Translations under genes and position numbers: made by a program
Source: JBFKUL01 sp041635755
Lineage (GTDB): Bacteria > Pseudomonadota > Gammaproteobacteria > Burkholderiales > SG8-39
Direction of reading: 5' to 3'
Length of the DNA: 11,763 nt
NCBI GenBank assembly: GCA_041635755.1
Contig: JBFKUL010000074.1
Location: 1 to 11,763, forward strand
Part shown: piece by piece, positions 6,649 through 11,763 of the stretch
Layout of the letters: every line of letters begins with the position of its first letter
Position numbering within the stretch: the first letter of the stretch is position 1
The notes under the pieces: generated by a model
Seen by the model: the letters and a program-made list of their open reading frames with translations, nothing else
Databases searched by the model: none
What the model was told of the DNA's origin: nothing

Positions 6649-7602
6649 CTCGACCATCGCGAGCACCAGCTTCTCGAGCTTGCGCGCGTCGGCGTCGAAG
6701 CGGCGAATGCCGTCGGAGAGCTTCTCGACCGCCATCTGGTCCTCGTTGTGCTGCCAGCGAAAGGCTTTTTCGTCGAGCAGCACGCGCACCGCGCCGCTCG
6801 CCTTGGCCTGCTGTTCCGACAGGCGGCGCGGCACCTCGCCCTGCGCCGAGGCGAGCTTTTCCAGCAAATCCGGCGCGATCGTCAGCAAGTCGCATCCCGC
6901 GAGCGCAAGAATCTGGCCGGTCTTGCGGAAGCTCGCGCCCATGACCTGCGTCGAATAGCCGAATTTCTTGTAGTACGTGTAGATGCGCGCGACCGAAGCG
7001 ACACCGGGATCGTCGTCGATCGGGATGTCATCGACCTTTCTCGCCTGGCGGTGCCAGTCGTAGATGCGCCCGACAAAGGGCGAGATCAGCGTCACGCCGG
7101 CGTCGGCGCAAGCGACTGCTTGCGCGAAGGAGAACAGCAGCGTCATATTGCAGTGAATGCCCTCGCGCTCGAGCCGTTCGGCCGCACGCACCCCTTCCCA
7201 GGTGCTCGCGAGCTTGATCAGCACGCGCTCCCGCGACACGCCCTGCTTGTCGTAGAGCTCGATGAAGCGGCGTGCCTTGGCGATCGAGGCCTCAACGTCG
7301 TAGGAGAGCCGTGCGTCGACCTCGGTCGAGACCCGGCCCTCGATGTGCTTGAGGATCTCGGCTCCGAAATTGACGAACAGCTTCTCCATCGCCGCTTCGA
7401 CGCGGCGCTCGGCGCCGGCTTTGTTGCCGAAGCCGAGCGCGTCCTCGACCAGGGGCCGGTAGCGCTCGTGTTCGGCCACGGCAAGCAACAACGAAGGGTT
7501 GGTGGTCGCGTCCTGGGGCTTCCAGCGCGCGACGGCGTCGATGTCGCCGGAGTCGGCGACCACTACCGAATGGCGCTTCAGGGATTCGAGTTGGGATGGC
7601 AT
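6625..7602 (-). CDS. tal: Transaldolase (TalB type)
   Basis: A 325-residue transaldolase of the non-oxidative pentose phosphate pathway. It moves a dihydroxyacetone unit from sedoheptulose 7-phosphate to glyceraldehyde 3-phosphate, in the cytoplasm. The N-terminus MPSQLESLKRHSVVVADSGD aligns with E. coli TalB, which fixes the start at 7602; an ATG four codons upstream (7614) is possible, and neither has a clear Shine-Dalgarno. Visible motifs: the substrate-binding QDATTNPSLLL near 30-40, the Schiff-base lysine Lys130 in VLIKLASTWEG, CNMTLLFSFAQAVACADAG, ISPFVGRIYDW, and the later MGASFRK and GCDLLTIAP. The length is close to the roughly 317 residues of E. coli TalB, so this is the long classical subfamily, not the short TalC/FSA type. 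It is convergent with the ATPase gene and divergent from the MASE2 sensor; no partner pentose-phosphate gene is in the window. Confidence 0.95.
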   Translation of the reverse strand: MPSQLESLKRHSVVVADSGDIDAVARWKPQDATTNPSLLLAVAEHERYRPLVEDALGFGNKAGAERRVEAAMEKLFVNFGAEILKHIEGRVSTEVDARLSYDVEASIAKARRFIELYDKQGVSRERVLIKLASTWEGVRAAERLEREGIHCNMTLLFSFAQAVACADAGVTLISPFVGRIYDWHRQARKVDDIPIDDDPGVASVARIYTYYKKFGYSTQVMGASFRKTGQILALAGCDLLTIAPDLLEKLASAQGEVPRRLSEQQAKASGAVRVLLDEKAFRWQHNEDQMAVEKLSDGIRRFDADARKLEKLVLAMVEKKSAAAA

Positions 7603-7661
7603 GACTGGAAGCATACAATGGGGTTGGTGCTGCGGCGCACCATCGAGCGCCGAGCGCCTGT

Positions 7662-7677
7662 TTCACAACAATTCACA
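7662..7677. repeat. Direct repeat TTCACA-N4-TTCACA in the transaldolase/sensor intergenic region
   Basis: TTCACA occurs at 7662-7667 and again at 7672-7677, ten bases apart start to start, about one helical turn. This suits a tandem-binding regulator. It lies between the divergent transaldolase start and the PAS-sensor start. AATAAT at 7708-7713 is a possible -10 for the sensor gene but is not well spaced from either copy. Chance occurrence cannot be excluded. Confidence 0.25.
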
Positions 7678-7759
7678 GCGGGAGCGTACCGGACGGACGC
7701 TAGCAGGAATAATGTGCGCGGGGCGAACCCGATCAGAGTTCGACGACCAAGAAGAAAGA

Positions 7760-9079
7760 ATGCAACAGCCGGAATCGACCGCAGAGCCGATGCAGACGCC
7801 GCGCCGGCTCCCCTTCATGGTGCGCACCAGCCACCTGGTACGCACCAGCGCCTTCGCGTTCAGCTTCATCGTCATCGGTCTGCATGTCGCCGAGCGCGAC
7901 GTGAGCCCTCTTGGCTGGGCGGTGCTCGCGCTTCAATTTTTCGTCTATCCGCACCTCATTCATCTACGCGCTCAGTACGCGGCGAATCCAAAGCGCGCCG
8001 AGCTCCATAACCTGATGCTTGACGCGGCGTTGCTCGGCGCTTGGGCGGCGTACCTGCAGTTTCCGCTCTGGATTACCTACGGGTTGCTGTTCGGCACGTC
8101 GCTCAACGCGGTGGTGAATCGCGGCATGGCACCGCTTGTCGCCTCGATCGGCTTCTTCTGGCTCGGCGCGGCCCTGTCGTTCTCGTTCGGAACGCCCGGC
8201 TTCTCGCCCGAGACCAGCACGTTGGTGACCACGCTCTGCGTTCTCGGCTCGCTCGCGTACACGTGCGCCGTGGGCTATGTCCTGTACCGGCAGACCCAAC
8301 ACCTGTCGCAGACGCGCTCGGACGTGCGCGAAAGCGAGCATCATTTCCGGGTGCTGGCCGAACACGCGGGCGACCTGATCGCAATGGTCGATTCGAGCGG
8401 TCGCTGGCTCTACAGCAGCCCTTCCTACGAGCGCGTGCTCGATCCGAGCGACCGTGAAATCGGCACCGACGCGTTCCAGCGCGTGCATCCGGACGACGCG
8501 GACGATGCGCGCGCCGCCGTGGCGCGTACCGCCGGCAGCGGCGAGCCGCGCGACCTGCGGATGCGCCTGGTGGATCGCGACGGCCGCGTCCGCCAGCTCG
8601 AGGTGCGCGCCCAGGCGATCGAGGAGGCTGATCGCGCTCCGCGCTCGCGCATCGTACTGGTATCCCGCGACGTGACCGATCTGCGCGAAAACGAGGAGCG
8701 GCTGCTGCTCGCGGCACACGCGCTCGAGGGTATGACCGAGGCGATCCAGATCACCTCGGCCGATGGCACGATCGTTGCCGTCAACAAGGCCTTCAGCGAG
8801 ATCACCGGGTATTCTCGCGACGAAGCGCTCGGGCGCGACGAGTCCGAACTCCGCAACGCCCTGCAGCCGCCGACCTTCTACGACGAGCTCAAGGCCGCGG
8901 TGCAGCGCAAGGGCTACTGGTCGGGCACCACGTGGAGTCGGCGCAAGAACGGCGCCGTCTACCGCGAGTGGCGCAGCGTGCGTGCGGTGCGCGACCCCAC
9001 CGGCCGGACGACCCATTTCGTGGCGGTGTTCTACGAGGTCGGGGCGCCGCGCACCGCGGCCGAAACGACCGCTTGCTAG
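7760..9079 (+). CDS. MASE2-PAS-PAS membrane sensor protein without output domain
   Basis: A 439-residue protein. The start MQQPESTAEPMQTPRR follows a purine-rich AGAAGAAAG; an alternative ATG is ten codons later. Residues about 14-178 form a MASE2-like membrane sensor with about six hydrophobic segments and the family-like stretches FFVYPHLIHLRAQYAANPKR and AELHNLMLDAALLGAW. A short linker (QTQHLSQTRSDVRESE) leads to PAS1 at about 192-308 (FRVLAEHAGDLIAMVDSSGR, VHPDDADDAR, ending VSRDVTDLRENEERL) and PAS2 at about 318-427 (ALEGMTEAIQITSADGT, VNKAFSEITGYSRDEALG, ending FVAVFYEV). MASE2 is normally found ahead of GGDEF or cyclase domains, but here the chain stops 12 residues after PAS2, and no GGDEF, EAL, kinase or methyl-accepting sequence follows in any frame before the next gene. 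It would be an inner-membrane sensor that must signal through a partner, or a remnant of a longer cyclase. Confidence 0.85.
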   Translation: MQQPESTAEPMQTPRRLPFMVRTSHLVRTSAFAFSFIVIGLHVAERDVSPLGWAVLALQFFVYPHLIHLRAQYAANPKRAELHNLMLDAALLGAWAAYLQFPLWITYGLLFGTSLNAVVNRGMAPLVASIGFFWLGAALSFSFGTPGFSPETSTLVTTLCVLGSLAYTCAVGYVLYRQTQHLSQTRSDVRESEHHFRVLAEHAGDLIAMVDSSGRWLYSSPSYERVLDPSDREIGTDAFQRVHPDDADDARAAVARTAGSGEPRDLRMRLVDRDGRVRQLEVRAQAIEEADRAPRSRIVLVSRDVTDLRENEERLLLAAHALEGMTEAIQITSADGTIVAVNKAFSEITGYSRDEALGRDESELRNALQPPTFYDELKAAVQRKGYWSGTTWSRRKNGAVYREWRSVRAVRDPTGRTTHFVAVFYEVGAPRTAAETTAC

Positions 9080-9108
9080 CCGGCTTTCGAGGTCCACCGG
9101 CCCGGCCC

Positions 9109-9126
9109 GGGGCGTCCGGCGGCCCC
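9109..9126 (+). terminator. Weak hairpin after the PAS-sensor gene
   Basis: GGGGC (9109-9113) and GCCCC (9122-9126) can pair around an eight-base loop, 29 bases after the sensor stop codon. No T-run follows. It is the only structure I see that could separate the sensor transcript from the oxidoreductase operon. Confidence 0.25.
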
Positions 9127-9149
9127 TCTCCACAAGAATCTCTAGCGTT

Positions 9150-9192
9150 TTGATAACTAAGGCTTTCCCTGTCAGTGAGGCGGGAGTAAAAT
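9150..9192 (+). promoter_or_regulatory. Possible promoter of the 2-oxoacid oxidoreductase operon
   Basis: TAAAAT at 9187-9192 is a fair -10 hexamer, with TTTCCC at 9164-9169 as a poor -35 at 17-bp spacing, placing transcription start near 9198. TTGAT at 9150-9154 is a perfect FNR half-site; a full site there would be centred at 9156.5, i.e. -41.5, but its second half (AAGGC) is degenerate. The AT-rich composition stands out from its surroundings. A start near 9198 would favour translation from the TTG at 9250. Confidence 0.3.
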
Positions 9193-9237
9193 TTGCAGTC
9201 AACGGATCTGTCTGGCGCGCCGCATCGCGTGCCGCCG

Positions 9238-9247
9238 AGGAGGAGGG
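9238..9247 (+). promoter_or_regulatory. Shine-Dalgarno AGGAGGAGGG deciding a TTG start
   Basis: AGGAGG at 9238-9243 lies six bases before the TTG at 9250-9252. It is the strongest ribosome-binding site in front of this gene and supports starting there rather than at the TTG at 9193, which is preceded only by GGGAG (9182-9186). Confidence 0.6.
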
Positions 9248-9249
9248 CG

Positions 9250-11070
9250 TTGCAACCGACCGACATTCGCAATCCCAACTACTTTCATAAGGTTGTCGAT
9301 TGTCAGTGGGCGTGCCCCGCCCACACCCCCGTCCCCGAGTACATCCGGTTGATCGCGGCAGGGCGTTATTCCGACGCCTACATGGTCAACTGGCATTCCA
9401 ACGTCTTTCCCGGAATTCTCGGCCGCACCTGCGACCGTCCCTGCGAGCCCGCCTGCCGGCGCGGCCGCGTCGAGGACGCCGAAGCCGCCAAGCCGGAGCC
9501 GGTGGCAATCTGCCGCCTGAAGCGCGTTGCAGCCGACTACAAGGACGACATTCGGGCGCGCCTGCCCAAGCCTGCCGCGAGAAAGAATGGCCGGCGCATT
9601 GTCTGCGTCGGCGGCGGCCCGGCTTCACTCACCGTGGCGCGGGACCTCGTGCCGCTCGGCTATGACGTCACGGTGCTCGACCAGGATCCGAAGGCGGGCG
9701 GCATGATCCGCTCGCAGATCCCGCGCTTTCGCCTTCCCGAGGAAGTGATCGACGAGGAATGCGGCTATGTGCTCGGCCTCGGCGCCGATTTCCGCGGCGG
9801 AGTGAAGGTCGAAAGCATGAAGGCGCTGCTGGCAGAAGGCTGGGACGCGGTGTTTGTCGGCTCGGGCGCGCCGCGCGGGCGCGACCTCGATCTGCCGGGG
9901 CGCCGGGAAGGCGCCGCCAACATCCACATCGGCATCGACTGGCTCTCGTCGGTGTCCTTCGGGCACATCAGCCGCATCGGCAAGCGCGTGATCGTGCTTG
10001 GCGGGGGCAATACGGCGATGGATTGCTGCCGCACCTCCAAGCGCCTGGGCGGCGATGACGTGAAAGTGATCGTGCGCTCGGGCTTCGAGGAGATGAAGGC
10101 CTCGCCCTGGGAGAAGGAAGACGCGGCCCACGAGGGCATCCCGATCCTGAACTACCTCGTGCCGAAGGAATTCACGCTGCGCGGCGGCAAGCTCTCGGGC
10201 GTGATCTTCGAGGAGGTTCGTGCCGAGTACGACGACGAGGGCCGGCGCAAGCTCGTGCCCACCGGCAAGCCCGACCAGCATTTCGAGTGCGACGACGTGC
10301 TGGTCGCGGTCGGCCAGGAGAATGCCTTTCCCTGGATCGAGCGCGACTGCGGCATCGAGTTCGACAAGTCGGGCATGCCGGTGGTCGACAAGATCACCCT
10401 GCAGTCGACCGCGCCGCGGGTGTTCTTCGGCGGCGACGCGGCGTTCGGGCCGAAGAACATCATCTGGGCAGTGGCGCACGGCCATGATGCCGCGGTCTCG
10501 ATCGACAAGATGCTGGCGGGCGAGAACGTCAAGGAACGCCCAGCGCCCGAAGTCGAGCTCACTTCGCAGAAAATGGGCATCCACGAGTGGAGCTACGACA
10601 ACGAGATCGCGCCCGATCCGCGCTACAAGGTGCCCTGGCGCGACGTCAACCAGACGTTGCGCAATATCAAGGTCGAGGTCGAGATGGGGTTCGACGTCGC
10701 CACCGCATGGAAGGAGGCGCAGCGCTGCCTGAACTGCGACGTGCAGACCGTTTTCACTGCCAAGCAGTGCATCGAGTGCGACGCCTGCGTCGACATCTGC
10801 CCGATGGACTGCATCACGTTCACCCGCAACGGCGAGGAAACGGAGCTGCGCGCCAGCCTCATGGCTCCGGCAAAGAACGAGAGCCAGGACCTGTATGTGC
10901 AGGACGGTCTCAAGACCGGGCGCGTGATGGTAAAGGACGAGGACCTGTGCCTGCACTGCGGGCTGTGCGCCGAGCGCTGTCCGACCGGAGCCTGGGACAT
11001 GCAGAAGTTCCTGCTCGACATGACGCACGCGGGGCCGGGCTGCCGCACTCCGCATCGCAAGGCCGCCTAG
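9250..11070 (+). CDS. korC: NAD(P)-linked FAD/iron-sulfur subunit of a 2-oxoacid oxidoreductase (KorC-like, GltD family)
   Basis: A 606-residue protein from TTG at 9250 (625 from the TTG at 9193). It is a fusion of a glutamate-synthase-small-subunit-like flavoprotein and a two-cluster ferredoxin. The N-terminal iron-sulfur domain has Cys18, Cys22, Cys61, Cys65 and Cys69 (CQWACPAHTPVPEY, RTCDRPCEPACRRGR). The FAD dinucleotide motif is VCVGGGPASLTVA (from about 118); the NAD(P) motif is VIVLGGGNTAMDCCR (from about 247); and FFGGDAAFGPKNI near 392 is the second FAD contact. C-terminal CxxCxxCxxxCP motifs at 507-517 and 567-577 bind two [4Fe-4S] clusters, with an extra CLNC at 493-496. Its partner, the 2-oxoacid oxidoreductase alpha subunit, starts one base after its stop. 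Three-subunit 2-oxoglutarate:NADP+ oxidoreductases of this kind are known from Azoarcus/Thauera, where they feed electrons to ferredoxin. It should carry electrons between NAD(P)H and the thiamine-diphosphate enzyme in the cytoplasm. The substrate is unproven. Confidence 0.85.
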   Translation: MQPTDIRNPNYFHKVVDCQWACPAHTPVPEYIRLIAAGRYSDAYMVNWHSNVFPGILGRTCDRPCEPACRRGRVEDAEAAKPEPVAICRLKRVAADYKDDIRARLPKPAARKNGRRIVCVGGGPASLTVARDLVPLGYDVTVLDQDPKAGGMIRSQIPRFRLPEEVIDEECGYVLGLGADFRGGVKVESMKALLAEGWDAVFVGSGAPRGRDLDLPGRREGAANIHIGIDWLSSVSFGHISRIGKRVIVLGGGNTAMDCCRTSKRLGGDDVKVIVRSGFEEMKASPWEKEDAAHEGIPILNYLVPKEFTLRGGKLSGVIFEEVRAEYDDEGRRKLVPTGKPDQHFECDDVLVAVGQENAFPWIERDCGIEFDKSGMPVVDKITLQSTAPRVFFGGDAAFGPKNIIWAVAHGHDAAVSIDKMLAGENVKERPAPEVELTSQKMGIHEWSYDNEIAPDPRYKVPWRDVNQTLRNIKVEVEMGFDVATAWKEAQRCLNCDVQTVFTAKQCIECDACVDICPMDCITFTRNGEETELRASLMAPAKNESQDLYVQDGLKTGRVMVKDEDLCLHCGLCAERCPTGAWDMQKFLLDMTHAGPGCRTPHRKAA

Positions 11071-11071
11071 C

Positions 11072-11763
11072 ATGACCACTGCTGACTCCCAGTCCGTGAA
11101 ACGCATCGAAGCGGTCAACGATTTCGTCGTCAAGTTTGCCAACGTCAACGGCTCGGGCTCGGCCTCCGCGAACGAGCTGTTCGCGAAGAGCTTCCTGCGC
11201 ATGGGCATTCCGGTCTCGCCGCGCAATATCTTTCCGTCGAACATCCAGGGCCTGCCGACCTGGTACGAGGTGCGCGTCACCGAGCGCGGCTGGCTCGGGC
11301 GGCGCGGCGGCGTCGACCTGATGGTAGCGATGAATCCTCAGACCTGGGACCAGGATGTGAACGAGATCGAGCCTGGCGGCTATCTCTTCTACGACGACTC
11401 CAAGGCGCTGCCGGCGTCCAAGTTCCGCGGCGACGTCAATGTCATCGGCGTGCCGCTCACCGAAATCTCGAACGCCACGTATACCGATGCGCGCGAGCGG
11501 CAGCTGTTCAAGAACATCATCTACGTGGGCGCGCTCGCCGGGCTGATGAACATCGAGCCCGGCGTCATCGCCGAGCTGATCGGCGAGCAGTACAAGGGCA
11601 AGGAGAAGTTGCTCAAGCCGAACCTGACCGCGTTTCAGATGGGCTACAACTACGCCCAGGAAAAGCTCAAGGGGCGAATGGGGCTGACCGTGAAGCGCGC
11701 CTATAACGTGGGCGACAAAATCTTCATGGAAGGCAACGCGGCGGCCGCACTCGGCTGTGTCTA
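11072..11763 (+). CDS. korA: 2-oxoacid:acceptor oxidoreductase, gamma-alpha fusion subunit (KorA-like), 3' truncated by window edge
   Basis: The first 230 codons of an open frame starting MTTADSQSVKRIEAVNDFVVKFANVNGSGSASANELF, one base after the stop of the FAD subunit. Residues about 15-190 form the gamma domain of pyruvate/2-oxoglutarate ferredoxin oxidoreductases (VKFANVNGSGSASANELFAK, FPSNIQGLPTWYEVR, GRRGGVDLMVAMN, YVGALAGLMNIEP). MEGNAAAALG near 219-228 is the typical start of the alpha (POR_N) domain, so this is the fused gamma-alpha type used by KorA and related enzymes. They catalyse thiamine-diphosphate-dependent oxidative decarboxylation of a 2-oxoacid with CoA, or the reverse. The beta subunit, which binds thiamine diphosphate, should lie just beyond the window. 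2-Oxoglutarate is the likeliest substrate given the KorC-like neighbour, but pyruvate, branched-chain or aryl 2-oxoacids cannot be excluded. Confidence 0.85.
   Translation, partial: MTTADSQSVKRIEAVNDFVVKFANVNGSGSASANELFAKSFLRMGIPVSPRNIFPSNIQGLPTWYEVRVTERGWLGRRGGVDLMVAMNPQTWDQDVNEIEPGGYLFYDDSKALPASKFRGDVNVIGVPLTEISNATYTDARERQLFKNIIYVGALAGLMNIEPGVIAELIGEQYKGKEKLLKPNLTAFQMGYNYAQEKLKGRMGLTVKRAYNVGDKIFMEGNAAAALGCV

Noticed and set aside
6598..8010. 470-codon plus-strand open frame
   Set aside because: Antisense to transaldolase and overlapping the sensor start; the translation mirrors transaldolase codons and shows no motif.
7964..9202. 412-codon minus-strand open frame
   Set aside because: Antisense to the MASE2-PAS-PAS gene; low-complexity Arg/Ala/His composition, no domain, no ribosome-binding site.
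9625..11280. 551-codon minus-strand open frame
   Set aside because: It lies antisense to the clearly functional KorC/KorA-like genes. The translation is rich in Arg, Ala, His, Asp and Leu with no family motif, as expected for a GC-rich shadow frame.
1..11763. CRISPR array, tRNA/rRNA genes, insertion sequences, phage or toxin-antitoxin genes
   Set aside because: No regularly spaced repeats, cloverleaf sequences, transposase or integrase motifs were seen on either strand.

Overview
The window is GC-rich, gene-dense chromosomal DNA with no mobile element, rRNA, tRNA or CRISPR array that I can see. An outer-membrane beta-barrel protein, a PsiE-type membrane protein, a MASE2 sensor and an NAD(P)-linked 2-oxoacid oxidoreductase point to a Gram-negative proteobacterium. 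A betaproteobacterium (Burkholderiales, Rhodocyclales or Nitrosomonadales type) is most likely, but this is inferred from gene content and base composition, not from a marker gene.

Left end (1-542): a truncated minus-strand gene for a single-pass membrane protein with a coiled-coil start lies divergent from an 82-residue protein with two membrane segments. A strong hairpin (515-543) closes the convergent junction with the next block.

Block 543-3757 (all minus strand): a tight four-gene unit, read in the order cytoplasmic L-asparaginase, PsiE-like membrane protein, exported SUMF1-domain protein, and a barrel-like outer-membrane protein. The gaps and overlaps are 29 bp, a 20-bp overlap, and an ATGA overlap. 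The SUMF1 protein lacks the two cysteines needed for formylglycine formation, so it is not a sulfatase activator.

Block 3758-6650: a 134-bp divergent intergenic region carries several palindromes, including a perfect FNR/FixK-type site. It leads into a large P2-type cation ATPase whose ion-binding site is only partly Ca2+-like. A terminator-like hairpin plus T-run after the ATPase lies inside the 3' end of the convergent transaldolase gene.

Block 6625-9079: transaldolase (minus strand) is divergent from a MASE2-PAS-PAS membrane sensor that has no output domain.

Block 9080-11763: start of an operon for a three-subunit-type 2-oxoacid:NAD(P) oxidoreductase. A KorC-like FAD/NAD(P)/iron-sulfur subunit is followed after 1 bp by the gamma-alpha fusion subunit (KorA-like), which runs off the window. 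The beta subunit should follow. Related enzymes in denitrifying aromatic degraders supply low-potential electrons, so this end of the window, like the FNR-type site upstream of the ATPase, hints at a lifestyle with low-oxygen phases. I found no clearly new system; the most unusual items are the asparaginase-PsiE-SUMF1-OMP unit and the output-less MASE2 sensor.
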